A stretch of DNA of 64,000 nt from CAWCLK01 sp963796225 (GCA_963796225.1 CAWCLK010000008.1:248001-312000), one strand, 5' to 3'. Positions 17,999 to 28,241 are shown, numbered from the stretch's first letter. Program-made: numbers and translations. The notes: generated by a model not told the origin, from the sequence alone.

Positions 17999-20167
17999 AT
18001 GGCAGCCCGCCCCCGGACCTCGACGACGGACGCCGCGATGCCGACCGCCCTGCCCACGCGAGACCGCGCCCAGGACCTGCTCACCACGCTGGCCGGTGAC
18101 GACGCCGTCCTGCGCGACGACCAGGCCGACGCCATCGGGGCGCTGGTCGACGACCGGGCACGGGTGCTGCTCGTGCAACGGACCGGCTGGGGCAAGTCCG
18201 CCGTCTACTGGATCGCCACCGCGCTGCGCCGCGCGACCGGCGTCGGACCGACCCTGGTGGTCTCGCCGCTGCTGGCGCTCATGCGCGACCAGGTGGCCGC
18301 CGCCCGGCGCCTGGGCCTGCAGGCCGAGACCATCAACTCGACCAACCTCGACGACTGGCAGCGCATCCTCGCCGGCCTGGACGAGGACACGATCGACGTC
18401 CTGCTGGTGTCCCCCGAACGGCTCAACGCCCCGTCCTTCCGTGGCCACCTCGCCGAGCTCGCGCCCCGCCTCGGCCTGCTCGTGGTCGACGAGGCGCACT
18501 GCATCTCCGACTGGGGTCACGACTTCCGGCCGGACTACCGCCGCATCCGGGACCTGCTGGCCGACCTGCCCGACGGCACGCCGGTGCTGGCCTGCACGGC
18601 CACGGCGAACGCCCGCGTCACCGCCGACGTCGCCGACCAGCTCGGGGCCGGCGCCTCACCGGACGACGCGGCCGTGGTCACGCTGCGGGGGCGGCTCGGA
18701 CGGGACTCGCTCCAGCTCGCCGTGGTCCACCTCGAGCGGGGCGAGCAACGGCTGGCCTGGCTCGAGGCCTTCGTGCGCCGCCACCGTCCGCAGCACGGCC
18801 GCGCCGGCATCGTCTACACGCTGACCGTCGACGACACCGACCGCGTGGCGTCGTTCCTCGCCTCGCGGGGGCTGGCGGCCGCCGCCTACTCCTCCGCGGT
18901 GCCACCCGAGGACCGCCAACGGGTCGAGGACGACCTGCTGGCCAACCGGGTCGACGTGGTGGTCGCCACCTCCGCGCTCGGGATGGGCTACGACAAGCCC
19001 GACCTCGCCTTCGTCGTTCACCTCGGGTCGCCGTCGTCGCCGGTGTCCTGGTACCAGCAGGTCGGCCGTGCGGGACGTGCGATCGAGACCGCCGAGGTCG
19101 TCCTGCTCCCCACCGGCAAGGACGAGGCGATCTGGCGCCACTTCGACCTGGCCGGCATCCCCACCGAGCGGGAGGTCGACGAGCTGCTCGGGGCGCTGGA
19201 CGTCGACGAGCCGCACTCGGTCCCCCAGCTCGAACGCGCCGTCAACGTGCGCCGGTCGCGGCTGGACCTGCTGCTCAAGGTGCTCGACGTCGACGGGGCC
19301 GTGGTCAAGGAGGGCTCCGGCTGGCTGCGCACCGGGACGCCCTGGCACTACGACGCCGAGCGCTACCGGGCCCTGGCCGACCTGCGACGGGCCGAGCACG
19401 CCACGATGCGTGCCTTCGTGCAGGGCACGGCGTCCGGCTGCCTGATGCAGGCGCTGGCCGGGTCGCTCGACGACGAGGACACCCCACCGTGCGGTCGCTG
19501 CCAGGGCTGTACCGGGTGGACCCCCGACGTCCAGATCGACGACGCATCCCTCGCCGCCGCCCGCGAGCACCTGCGCACCCGCGACGTCGTGCTGCGCCCG
19601 CGCCGCCAGTGGCCGTCGGGCCTCGACGAGGTGAAGGGACGGATCGCGGCGGGGCGTGGCCCGATCGAGGGCCGGGCCCTGGCCGGCGACGACGGGTCCG
19701 GGTGGGGCGAGGTCGTCGACCGCCTGCTGGCCTCCGCCGACGACGGCGACGGCGTGGACGAGGCCGCCCTCGACGAGGTCCTCGACGGCCTGGTCGAGGT
19801 GCTGCGTCGCTGGGCGTGGCGTGCCCGCCCCACGGCCATCGTCCCGGTCCCGTCGGGGCGGTACGGGGCGCTCACGCGGACGGTCGCCGACCGGCTGGGC
19901 GCGATCGGGCGCCTGCCGGTGCACGACGTGCTCGTGCGCGGCGACGGGCCGTCACAGGCGACGATGGCGAACTCGCCCCACAAGGCCGCCAACGCCCTGC
20001 GGCGCCTGGCCGTCGACGGCGACGCCGCCACGGCCCTGCCCCCGGGTCCGGTGCTGCTCCTCGACGCCGTCACCGACAGCGGCTGGACGCTGGTCGCCGC
20101 CGCCCATCGCCTGACCGAGTCCGGCGAACGCGACGTGCTGCCGGTGGTGCTGTCCTCCGGGCCGTGA
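17999..20167 (+). CDS. RecQ-family ATP-dependent DNA helicase with C-terminal phosphoribosyltransferase-like domain
   Basis: 722 residues. Walker A is QRTGWGKSAVYW, the DEAH box is DEAHCISDWGHDFRPDY, and motif VI is YQQVGRAGR, all RecQ-like. A zinc-binding cysteine set follows (SGCLMQAL, CGRCQGC). Instead of an HRDC domain the last ~120 residues resemble a phosphoribosyltransferase fold, with VLLLDAVTDSGWTL matching the PRPP-loop signature; this RecQ-PRT fusion is found in actinobacteria. Predicted role: unwinding of recombination or stalled-fork intermediates; the PRT-like part is probably a structural or nucleotide-binding module. The start may be the ATG at 17999 or the later one near 18038. 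Confidence 0.88.
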   Translation: MAARPRTSTTDAAMPTALPTRDRAQDLLTTLAGDDAVLRDDQADAIGALVDDRARVLLVQRTGWGKSAVYWIATALRRATGVGPTLVVSPLLALMRDQVAAARRLGLQAETINSTNLDDWQRILAGLDEDTIDVLLVSPERLNAPSFRGHLAELAPRLGLLVVDEAHCISDWGHDFRPDYRRIRDLLADLPDGTPVLACTATANARVTADVADQLGAGASPDDAAVVTLRGRLGRDSLQLAVVHLERGEQRLAWLEAFVRRHRPQHGRAGIVYTLTVDDTDRVASFLASRGLAAAAYSSAVPPEDRQRVEDDLLANRVDVVVATSALGMGYDKPDLAFVVHLGSPSSPVSWYQQVGRAGRAIETAEVVLLPTGKDEAIWRHFDLAGIPTEREVDELLGALDVDEPHSVPQLERAVNVRRSRLDLLLKVLDVDGAVVKEGSGWLRTGTPWHYDAERYRALADLRRAEHATMRAFVQGTASGCLMQALAGSLDDEDTPPCGRCQGCTGWTPDVQIDDASLAAAREHLRTRDVVLRPRRQWPSGLDEVKGRIAAGRGPIEGRALAGDDGSGWGEVVDRLLASADDGDGVDEAALDEVLDGLVEVLRRWAWRARPTAIVPVPSGRYGALTRTVADRLGAIGRLPVHDVLVRGDGPSQATMANSPHKAANALRRLAVDGDAATALPPGPVLLLDAVTDSGWTLVAAAHRLTESGERDVLPVVLSSGP

Positions 20168-20185
20168 CGCGGGGCGGTGCCAGGA

Positions 20186-20881
20186 TCACCTCCGCCGCAG
20201 GGCGTGCAGGGCGATGCCGGCAGCCATGGACACGTTCAGCGAGTCCACCTCCGGCGCGATGGGGATCCGCGCGCGGACGTCGGCCGCGGACATGGCGGCG
20301 TCGGAGAGCCCGGGTCCTTCCGCCCCCAGGACCAGCGCCAGGGGCCGGTCGGTCGCGACCTCGTCGACCGTCGGCGCGGCCGGGTCGGGGGTCAGCGCGA
20401 CGGTGGTCAGGCCCGCGCCCCGCAGCAGGTCGTACCCGCCCGGCAGGGCCGGGAGCTCGGCATGGGGGACGTGCAGGACGTGACCCATCGACACGCGTAC
20501 GCACCGGCGGTACAGCGGATCGGCGGACTGCGGTCCCAGGAGCACGGCGTCGGCGCCGAGGCCCCGCGCGGTGCGGAAGATCGCGCCCATGTTCTCGTGG
20601 TCGTTCATGGCGTCGAGCACCAGCACCCGGTCCGTGCCCGTGACGACGTCCGCGGCCGTGGGGGGCGGCAGTCGGTCACCGCAGGCGATCACGCCCTGGT
20701 GCAGGGGGAACGCCACGATCTCGTACAACAGGTCCCGCGCGGTCACGAGCACCTCGAGGTCCCGCCCCGCCAGCTCCGGCAGGAAGGTCTCGGCCCGTGA
20801 CTCCTCCAGCAGCACCGACCGGACCGGGTACGCGGACGCCAGCAGCTCGCGCACCGGGTTCGGCCCCTCGGCGATGAACAC
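20186..20881 (-). CDS. SpoU/TrmH-family RNA 2'-O-methyltransferase
   Basis: At least 231 residues. The knotted SPOUT fold motifs are present: NMGAIFRTARGLGADAVLL, LVLGAEGPGLS and VDSLNVSMAAGIAL. The first usable start codon in frame is GTG 20881, but the frame stays open and family-like for another 35 codons upstream (ITDVDDPRVGDYRTLRDSEL, then RYENQRGVFIAEGPNP). There is no ATG/GTG/TTG before the stop of the upstream gene at 20992, so either CTG near 20988 is used or a base error hides the start. It modifies rRNA or tRNA ribose; the exact target is unknown. Confidence 0.88.
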   Translation of the reverse strand: MFIAEGPNPVRELLASAYPVRSVLLEESRAETFLPELAGRDLEVLVTARDLLYEIVAFPLHQGVIACGDRLPPPTAADVVTGTDRVLVLDAMNDHENMGAIFRTARGLGADAVLLGPQSADPLYRRCVRVSMGHVLHVPHAELPALPGGYDLLRGAGLTTVALTPDPAAPTVDEVATDRPLALVLGAEGPGLSDAAMSAADVRARIPIAPEVDSLNVSMAAGIALHALRRR

Positions 20882-20991
20882 GCCCCGCTGGTTCTCGTAC
20901 CGCTTGCGCAGCTCGGAGTCGCGCAGGGTGCGGTAGTCGCCGACCCGGGGATCGTCGACGTCGGTGATCCGTTGGGGGGCCGGGGCGCGCG

Positions 20992-21793
20992 TCAGGCCGC
21001 CACCTGCAGGCGGTCGCGGAACAGCTGCAGGACCCGTTCGCGGGCCTCGTAGGTGGGTTCACCCGGTTCATCGATGAGGTCGGCCGTGACCACCGAGTGG
21101 GGCGGGTTGGGGCGGTTGGCGGGGTTCGCCGACGAGCCGTCGAGCTGGATCCCGACGAAGTTGTCGCCGAACTCCTCGGCCAGCCGCTCGAAACGTGCGC
21201 CGGGCGACAGCATGTCCCCACGGAACCGCAGGCCGAAGATGCACAGGTCCTCCTCCTCGCAGCGCCGCTTGACCGTCTGCAGGTCGGCGTCGCTGATGCC
21301 GAGGTCGCGAGCGTGGGCCGGGGTGACGCTGAACGGCAGGCTCGGCTGCGAGAGCACCGGGACGAGCAGGACGGGGTCCACGGCCATGGCCAGGGCGAAC
21401 CCCCCGGTCAGGCACATGCCGATCGCGCCGATCCCAGGACCGCCCGCACGCTCGTGCAGGTCACGGCCGAGGGCGCGCAACCAGGTGGTCACCGGGCTGG
21501 CCTTGCCTCGCGCCAGCACGGTGAACTCCCGCGACACGCAGACGCGGGCGATGGTCGACCCGGCGTAGGCCAGGCGCCATGGGTCGGCCGGCGTCGCCGA
21601 ACAGGTCCGGCATGGCCACGGTGAAGCCGTCGTCCACGACGCGACGGGCGAAGTCGGCGACCTGCGGCGTGATGCCGGGCACCTCGGTGACCACGACCAC
21701 CCCGGGCCCGGAGCCCTTGCGGTAGACGGGATGGGTCACCCCCCGGGACGTGAACGTGTCGCGGTCGAAGTCGTCGAGCGGGTCGACGGCCAT
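20992..21793 (-). CDS. Dienelactone hydrolase family protein (one frameshift)
   Basis: Alpha/beta-hydrolase with the dienelactone hydrolase nucleophile motif IGMCLTGGFAL (Cys) and a candidate histidine in PPHSVVTADL. ATG 21793 has GAGG upstream. The N-terminal part (VYRKGSGPGVVVVTEVPGI ... MPDLFGDAGRPMA) joins the rest (LAYAGSTIARVCVSREF) after removal of one base near 21575 (GGCGCCTGG for GGCGCTGG). Length about 266. The function in aromatic degradation is not implied by the neighbours; many family members are general esterases. A TAGCGT hexamer upstream may be the -10. Confidence 0.85.
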
Positions 21794-21913
21794 GGGCACC
21801 TCGTCGGCGTGCGGCGTGCGGGGGTGCGCACGCTAGGCGAGAACCCCGGGCCGTCTCGGTTAGCGTTGGGGCGGGCGACCCGGGCCCAGCCCACCTTTCA
21901 GGGGAGCGACACC

Positions 21914-22135
21914 GTGTCCGACATCCGAATCCTGGTCATCGACGGCGACGACAACTTCGTCTACGAGATCGACGCCGACGAGGCGGACGCCCTGCTCGAC
22001 CGCGTGCGTGCGGCGATGCACGACGGCGAGGTCGTCGAGGTCCCCGTCGAGGGTGGCGTGGTGCTGATCAACGGGCGGACGGTCACCTCGGTGGCGCTGA
22101 TCGAGGACCTCGACGAGGACGACGACCTGGACTGA
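21914..22135 (+). CDS. Small acidic hypothetical protein (73 aa)
   Basis: GTG 21914 follows CAGGGGAG at good spacing. The product MSDIRILVIDGDDNFVYEID... is very acidic, ends in LIEDLDEDDDLD, and has predicted beta strands (RILVIDG, VVLINGRTVTSVALI) framing a helix. No cysteines or membrane spans. I do not recognise a family. A TAGCGT hexamer about 45 nt upstream is a plausible -10. It precedes the flavin oxidoreductase gene in the same direction by about 80 nt. Confidence 0.7.
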   Translation: MSDIRILVIDGDDNFVYEIDADEADALLDRVRAAMHDGEVVEVPVEGGVVLINGRTVTSVALIEDLDEDDDLD

Positions 22136-22216
22136 TGCGGTGGGTTAACGTCGTTCAGTTACTCTTGGGGCCCCGGCGCCTGGAGCCCCCGTGCCGTCTC
22201 CCACGCCCCGTCCGGG

Positions 22217-23483
22217 TTGGCCGACCCGCTGACCCTGCGCAGCGGGCTCCGCCTGCCCAACCGCATCGCCAAGGCGGCGATGACCGAGAACCTGGCGGAC
22301 GCGGACAACCAGCCGACGCCCCGTCTGGAAGCGCTGTACCGGCGGTGGGCGGACGGCGGGGCGGGACTGCTGTTCACGGGCAACCTGATGGTGGACCGCC
22401 GCTACCTGGAACGCTCGCGCAACGTGGTGGCCGACGCGCTGGTCGACGCCGACCGGCTGGCCGCCTACGCCGCCAGCACCGGTGACGTGCCCACGCTGGT
22501 CCAGCTCAACCACCCGGGACGACAGACCAACCGCCTCATGGCGTGGCGCCCCGTCGCCCCGTCGGCCGGTCCGGCGGTGGCGATGCTCGGGGCGTTCGCG
22601 CGGCCGCGGGCACTGCACGACGACGAGGTCGACGGAATCGTCGACCGGTTCGCCGAATCGGCGCTCCGGTGTCGGGACGCCGGCTTCGACGGCGTGCAGG
22701 TCCACGCCGCCCACGGCTACCTGCTGGCGCAGTTCCTCTCCCCCGCCACGAACCACCGCGCCGACCGGTGGGGCGGCGACGTCGCCCGTCGTGCCCGGGC
22801 CCTGCTCGAGGCCGTACGACGCATCCGGCGGGCCACCGGGGACGGCTTCACGATCGCGGTCAAGCTGAACTCGTCGGACTTCCGGCGGGGTGGGCTCAGC
22901 GAGGACGACGCGGCCGAGGTCGCACGGCTGCTCGATGCCGAGGGCATCGACCTGCTGGAGGTGTCCGGCGGCACCTACGAGTCCGGCGCGCTGCTCGGCC
23001 TGGCCGACGGGCAGGCGCCCAGCGGCGCCGACCGTGAGGCCTACTTCGCCGGCTTCGCCGCCCGGATCGCCGACCAGGTCGAGCGTCCCGATCATGCTCA
23101 CCGGCGGCATCCGCAGCCGCGGGGCGATGGACGCCCTGTTGGCGGCCGGGATCGTCGACGTCATCGGGCTCGCCCGCCCGCTGGCGATGCAGCCCGACCT
23201 GCCCGCGCGCCTGTTGCGGGGCGAGGCCGACACCGTCGAGCTGCCGGACCACCGGGTGCCGGGACCGCTCGAGCTCGCCGGCGAATCCGAGTGGTACGAG
23301 GCCCAGCTGGCCCGGCTGGCGGACGGTCGCGAGGCCGACCCGGACCTGGACCACCTGCGCATGTCGCTGGCGTTCGTGGCCGGCGAGGTGATGCGGGGCC
23401 TGCGCGCCGGGCGGCGGCGGCGGCAGCCTGGCGGACCGGGCCGAGCAGCTGCGCGGCCCGGCGTGGCCCAGCCCGTCGGCTGA
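22217..23483 (+). CDS. Old-yellow-enzyme family NADH:flavin oxidoreductase (one frameshift)
   Basis: TIM-barrel FMN oxidoreductase. It has SGLRLPNRIAKAAMTENLAD, QLNHPGRQTNR, the substrate histidines in GVQVHAAHGYLLAQFLSP and the family NHR.D.WGG motif, and the C-terminal phosphate-binding part PIMLTGGIRSRGAMDALL. Near 23084 one extra base separates ADQVE from VPIMLTGG. The first in-frame start seen is TTG 22217; a GTG at 22191 in another frame could be the true start if a base error lies between them. Length about 420. It reduces an activated alkene or similar; the substrate is unknown. Confidence 0.87.
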
Positions 23484-23502
23484 CCGGACGGCGACGGCGG
23501 GG

Positions 23503-24556
23503 TCAGTCGGCACCGGCGCGCTCGACGGGCGCGGTCCCGCGACGGCGACCCGCCGGTCGCCGTGCGCATCGCGACCAGCAGCGCCCCGAGGGCCCGGACG
23601 TGCCGGGCGCGGGGCGTGAACCCGAGGGCGATCGCCGCAGGCACCGGCAGCGTGGCGGCGACACCGCGGAACAGCACGCGATAGGCCGGCAGCACGGCGC
23701 GGGGAAGGTCGACCCGCTCGAGGAAGTCCATGGCGTCGGCGGCGTCCCGGGTCACGGCCAGCGCCCCGCCACGGAACCCGTCCAGGCAGCGGCCGAGGGC
23801 GTCACGGTCGCGGGGCAGGTCGGCCAGCAGCGGCAGCGTGTCGACGTCGAGCCCCACGAGCCCGTCCGGGTCGAGCTCGTCGAGGTCGACCCGCGGGTCG
23901 AGCAGGGCGGCGGCGCGGGCCTGCTCGTCCACGAAGGCGTCGGCCTCGGCGGCGGTCAGAGGGGTCGGGCCGAACAGCTCGTGGGTGGCCAGCAGCGACG
24001 AGGTCAGGGCCACCGAGACCCACACCAGCAGGTCGGGGTCGGAGGCGGCGTAGGCGCGACCGTCGGACGCCGTGCCCGTGACACGTCGGTGCATGGCCCG
24101 GACGCGGCGGGCCTCGGCGAGCACCCGACGGCCCGTTCCGAAGGTCGACACGGTCACCCACGCCGAGGTGCCGGCCAGCCGCGCCAGCGGGTCGGCGCGG
24201 TACCGCGAGTGCTCGGCGACCCCGGCCATGGCCAGCGGATGCAGCGCCTGGACCAGCAGGCTGCGCACCCCGCCGGCGATCGACGACGGCTCGCCGAGCA
24301 CACGCCAGGACGCGGCGTCGGGTCCGAGCAGCCCCGGCCCACGGTCGTCCTCGTCGCTGGCCAGCGACGGCACGCCGAACAGCCCGCCGAGCTGGCGCCG
24401 CACGAGCAGCTGCGCGCCCGGCACCCCGGCGGGCAGCAGGGCCATGGCGCGACGGGCGGGACGGGCGACGCGTCCGAGGTGGGACGGGACCAGCGTGGCG
24501 GGATCGACCTGCCAGGTGGACGTGCGCAGCGGGTCGGGGGCCTGCAGCTGGCTCAC
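23503..24556 (-). CDS. DUF2236 (oxygenase MpaB-like) protein
   Basis: About 350 residues, GTG 24556 overlapping the rhomboid stop (GTGA). The core has SSIAGGVRSLLVQALHPLAM, the conserved VAEHSRY.ADPLARL, and WVTVSTFGTGRRVLAEARRV, which identify DUF2236, a family that includes the haem protein latex-clearing oxygenase and mycophenolic acid MpaB. Near the C-terminus a further extra base near 23539 would restore GTAPVERAGAD-stop at 23503; without it the frame runs on antisense to the flavoenzyme gene. No substrate can be inferred. Confidence 0.82.
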
Positions 24557-25393
24557 AGCAGCGGTCCGGCCACCCCGACGTACAGGGCCAGGACACCGAA
24601 CCCGGCGGCCACCGCCCAGGAGCCCGCGACCTCGCTGGTGCCGTGCTCGTGGGACCCGAACAGCGGCAGCGCGGCGAGGGCACCGGCGGCGAGCCCGCCC
24701 ACGTGGCCGCCGAGCGACACGCCCGAGGCGATGAAGGTGAACACGAGGTTGAGGATCACCAGCGCCCCGATGTTGGTGCGCCACGGGTTGATGCCGCGGC
24801 GTCGCAGCAGCACCAGCGCGGCGCCCATCAGGCCGAAGACCGCGCCCGACGCCCCGATGGTGACCGCCTGCCAGTCGAGCAGCAGGGCCCCGGCGGATCC
24901 GCCGAGCAGCCCGGCGGAGAAGATGGCGAGGAACCGGGACGTGCCGATGCTCGGTTCGAGCATGCGGCCGAGCTGGTAGAGCAGGTAGCCGTTGAACAGC
25001 ACGTGCAGGATCAGCCCGTCGGAGTGCAGGAACCCGGCGGTGACCACGCGCCACCACTCGCCCGCGGCGACCGCCGGCCCGTACAGGCCGCCGCGCGCGA
25101 CCAGCTCGCTGAAGCCCTCGGGGCGCTGGGTCGCCATCTGGCCGAGGTAGACCACGGCGATGATGCCCGACCAGCGCCATCGTGGCACGTGCGGCCTCGG
25201 CGCCGGCGACGCGCTTCTGGGCGCGGCGGACGTTGGCAGGCTGCTCGGCGCACTCGGGGCACAGGTAGCCGACCGGGGCGTCGATGGCGTCGTCGATGCA
25301 GATCGGTCGCCCGCACCGGGTGCACGAGATCGGGGCGGGGCGATCCGGGTGCCGGTAACAGCTGGTCTGGGTCTGGGAGGGGCCTGCGGGCAC
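24553..25393 (-). CDS. Rhomboid-family intramembrane serine protease with N-terminal zinc ribbon (one frameshift)
   Basis: GTG 25393 (weak AGGA) begins VPAGPSQTQTSCYRHPDRPA and encodes a zinc ribbon, SCTRCGRPICIDDAI...CPECA. Near 25166 one extra G (GTCGGGCATC for GTCGGCATC) breaks MALVG|IIAVVYL. The rest is a six-helix rhomboid with the serine motif GASGAVFG and the catalytic histidine in GGHVGGLAAG. Zinc-ribbon rhomboids of this type are common in actinobacteria. It shares a GTGA overlap with the DUF2236 gene, so the two are coupled. The protease substrates are unknown. Confidence 0.87.
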
Positions 25394-25439
25394 GGGCGGT
25401 CCTGGCAACGGGGGGTGAGCGGGGCCGGGTGGAGGAGGC

Positions 25440-25463
25440 AACGCCCGCGACCGCGCGGGCGTT
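25440..25463 (-). terminator. Hairpin downstream of tRNA-Met
   Basis: AACGCCCGCG, loop ACCG, CGCGGGCGTT: a perfect 10-bp stem 17 nt past the 3' end of the tRNA on the minus strand and before the rhomboid start. Confidence 0.65.
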
Positions 25464-25480
25464 CCGTGGTTCGGTGCCGT

Positions 25481-25557
25481 TGGTGGGCCCGGCGGGGCTC
25501 GAACCCGCGACCCAACGATTATGAGTCGTCTGCTCTGACCAGCTGAGCTACGGGCCC
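25481..25557 (-). tRNA. tRNA-Met (CAT)
   Basis: 77 nt including an encoded CCA. Acceptor arms GGGCCCG and CGGGCCC pair exactly, with discriminator A. The D arm is AGCTCAGCTGGTCAGAGC, the anticodon loop CTCATAA reads CAT, and the T arm GCGGGTTCGAGCCCCGC is standard. The loop and the non-initiator acceptor (paired first base) fit elongator Met; an Ile2 isoacceptor modified to lysidine is a remote alternative. Confidence 0.93.
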
Positions 25558-25641
25558 GTGGGGCGGGGAACGCTAGCGGACGGGCCCAGGGGGCCCTCCG
25601 GAGGTCCCGGGCGCCACGGGGAACGACATGGACCGATGGAC

Positions 25642-25694
25642 GTGCAGATGCTGCACATCGGGCGATCGACTGACTAGACTTCGCTGCCAGTCAG
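25642..25694 (+). repeat. Two short inverted repeats upstream of the LPXTG gene
   Basis: GTGCAG-ATG-CTGCAC (25642-25656) is a perfect 6-bp inverted repeat, and CTGACT (25670-25675) pairs with AGTCAG (25689-25694). A TAGACT hexamer lies inside the second. This resembles an operator-overlapped promoter for the surface protein gene that starts 100 nt later. Confidence 0.4.
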
Positions 25695-25794
25695 GCGCGC
25701 ACCGCGCATGCACCATACTTGGGTGTCACGCAGGCCGTGCTCGCTCGTTGAGCCGGTGAGACGGCCTGAACACCGACTTCGGAGGGGACCCATC

Positions 25795-26034
25795 GTGAAG
25801 ATCAAGGCACTTGCCACCGCTGCATCCGCCGTCGCCATCCTGGCGATTCCGACGGCAGCCGTGGCGCAGGACTACCCGCCGGTGCCCTCGGAGAGCCCCT
25901 CCCCGACGCCGACCCAGACGACCGCTCCGACGGTCGACACGGGTGACAGCCTCCCCCGCACGGGCGGCGGGCTGGCGGCCATCGCCGGCATCGCGTTCGC
26001 GGGCGCGGCGACGATCAAGCGGCGTCGCCCCTGA
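25795..26034 (+). CDS. Small LPXTG surface protein
   Basis: 79 residues from GTG 25795 with GGAGGGG upstream. It begins with a signal peptide (VKIKALATAASAVAILAIPTAAVA, cut near AQ-DYPP), then a proline/serine/threonine-rich spacer of about 30 residues, then the sorting signal LPRTGG, a hydrophobic span (GLAAIAGIAFAGAATI) and KRRRP. Such a layout is a minimal sortase substrate. There is no ligand-binding domain and no sortase gene in the window. It could be a wall-bound peptide or a carrier of the sorting signal only. A clear hairpin with a T-run follows. Confidence 0.85.
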   Translation: MKIKALATAASAVAILAIPTAAVAQDYPPVPSESPSPTPTQTTAPTVDTGDSLPRTGGGLAAIAGIAFAGAATIKRRRP

Positions 26035-26048
26035 CCCAGCCCTGACCC

Positions 26049-26098
26049 AGCCGCAGCTGCGGCTTCCTCGGGCGGCGCGCTTCGGCGGCCGCCCGTTT
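26049..26098 (+). terminator. Terminator downstream of the LPXTG gene
   Basis: CGGGCGGC (26069-26076) and GCCGCCCG (26088-26095) form an 8-bp stem with an 11-nt loop, followed by TTT. A separate 16-bp palindrome, AGCCGCAGCTGCGGCT, precedes it at 26049-26064. Confidence 0.6.
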
Positions 26099-26148
26099 CG
26101 CCTGCCCGGAGGTCCCCACGCGCCGCGTCGGGGTCCCCGACTCATCCC

Positions 26149-28214
26149 TCACGTCGGCACCAGGCGCAGCGTGAGGTCGACCGGGCGGGTCATGTCGCCA
26201 TGGAGGTGGACCGCCGCCCCGTCGACGTCGGCGGTCACCGGCGGTCCCGGCTCGCCGTGGATGCCGAACAGCGGGTCCTGTCCCCCGCCGCGCACGGCGC
26301 CGACGGCGACGCGCCAGCCCTCGGGCGCCACGAAGCGCAGGTCCAGACGGTCCGGGATCCCCTTGGACTGGCGATGCAGGCGCAGCCGGTAGGTCAGCAC
26401 GCCCCTGTCGCCACGCGTCACGGGCACCGGTCCGGTCACCGAGGCACCGAAGGCGCGGCTGCTCTTCGACGGGGTCTCCAGCACGTCGTCGAGGGCCACC
26501 AGGCCGTGCAGGCGCTGCAGGCGTGGGTCCTCGTCGACCTCGCCCTCCTGGTCGGTGCGGCTGGCGTCGGTGGTGGAGTCCGGGGCCCAGACGGTGAACC
26601 AGGTGCGGTTGAGGCCGGCCTGGTCGGTGAACGCCTCGACGAAGCCCTGGTTGGGCTTGTGTGTCCCGATGATGTAGACGTCGCGGCCGGTCGTCGGCAG
26701 GGGGTTGTCGACGCGGACCTCGAGGTCGGCGGTGCGGACGAGGCCGTCCTCGTCGTCGGGTGCCAGCGAGATCGTGCCGGTGATGGTGTGCCCGACGTGG
26801 ACGTCCATCTTGTTGCCGCGCCGAGTTGTTGAACGTCACCGCGAGCATGTCCCGGTCGTCCAGGGCGTGCAGCGAGCCGGCGAGCCCCAGCGTCTCGAAC
26901 GCCGCCTGCTCGTCGTCGTGCGTGCTGTAGAGCTGGAGGTTCCCGCCACCCGCTGCCCGGGCCAGCGAGCCGGTCATGGCGAGGGCGCTCCAGTCGCCCG
27001 ACGCCACGTCCCGGAAGGCGACCTCCGCGACGCGTGCGAGGTAGACCTTGCGCTCGGGCGAGGGGCCGCCGAGGGCGTCGTAGGCGTCGATCATCAGCAC
27101 GCGCGCGAGCGACTGCGGCTCGATGCTGTGCGGCAGGCCACCCGTCGGCGTGTCGGGCGGGAGCTCGACCGGCCCGATGGCCGCGTGGGCATAGGCCAGC
27201 CCGATCGGGTCCATGGCGATCACGCCGTCCAGCCGCCGGCCGCGCTGTGCCTCGTAGAGGTTGAGCAGCGCCCGGGAGACGGTCGGCAGGTCCGGGTCGA
27301 GGTTGGCGTTGGCGAGGAACGTGGTGGGGTCGAACTGGCCGTAGCGTTCCAGGAAGCCGTCGGGCAGCGTCTCGGGCGCGATGGGGGGCGTCTCGACGTC
27401 GCGCCGGACCTGGTCCAGCACCTCGTAGCGTTCGGGGCGGGTCAGCTCGATGTGGCCCCGGCTGACCCGGATCGTCGCGAAGAAGCCGATCAGCCCACCG
27501 GTCCCCCGCCCCTCGGCGACGTTCTGCATGGCGAGGAAGTACTCGCGGGGTTCGTCGAGTCCCAGGAACGAGGGCAGCACCGCCGAGAGCTCGCGGCCGT
27601 CCCGGGCCAGACCGAGGAGCCGGCGCCCCTGCTCGAGTGCCTCGAGGCGGCCGTCGGCGACCTGGGCCATCACGTCCTCGCTCGGCGCCGCGGCGAGCTC
27701 GTCCAGTGCCTCGGCGAGCGGGTCGAGGTCCAACGACGCGACCCCGGTCGCCGCCTCGCGGATCGGACCGAGGTCGAGGTTGCCCTCGGCGTCGCGGATG
27801 CGGGTCGTCCCGTCCTCGCGCGTCAGGACCGCGAGCTGGTCGGCGAGCGTGCCGGCGACGTCCGTGGCCGCGCGGGCCGTGTGCAGCGTCACCGCGGCGG
27901 TCTCGAACGTGTCGGCCAACGGCGGCAGCGCCCCGACGGACCGCCAGACCACACCCTCGGTCCCGTCCTGCGGCGGCGCGAAGGTGCCGGTCGACGTCGT
28001 CGAGATGTCCACGGGCGGCAGCGAGGTCGCCGGCCTCGACGGCCTCCAGGCCGGCCTGCAGCGAGGTCCGTGCCGCCAGTGCCGAGTTGCGGACCGCGGC
28101 CAGCTGCTGGGCGACGACGGCGACGAGCAGCACGAGCACGGCGGCCAGCGCCACGATGATCGTGGCGCGACGGGACCGGCGAGCGGTCCCCTCCGGTGGC
28201 GGCGCGGTGGTCAC
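26149..28214 (-). CDS. DUF4012 membrane-anchored protein of the polysaccharide locus (two frameshifts)
   Basis: About 690 residues. One N-terminal membrane helix (ATIIVALAAVLVLLVAVVAQQ) is followed by a long external domain typical of DUF4012: SRALLNLYEAQRGRRLDGVI, AMDPIGLAYAHAAIGPVE, YFLAMQNVAEGRGTGGLIG. The conserved reading changes frame between about 27960 and 28012 and again near 26819 (FNNSA|GNKMDVHVG), both consistent with an extra base. GTG 28214 has GGGGAG upstream and a TAGGCT -10 at 28242. DUF4012 genes commonly accompany exopolysaccharide loci in actinobacteria; the protein may bind or export polymer. Not enzymatically characterised. Confidence 0.82.
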
Positions 28215-28241
28215 GCTCCCCCTGCTGGTTGCTGGCGCGAC

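Noticed and set aside
25481..25557. Initiator tRNA-fMet
   Set aside because: The first acceptor base pair is formed and the anticodon stem lacks the three GC pairs of initiators, so elongator Met is more likely.
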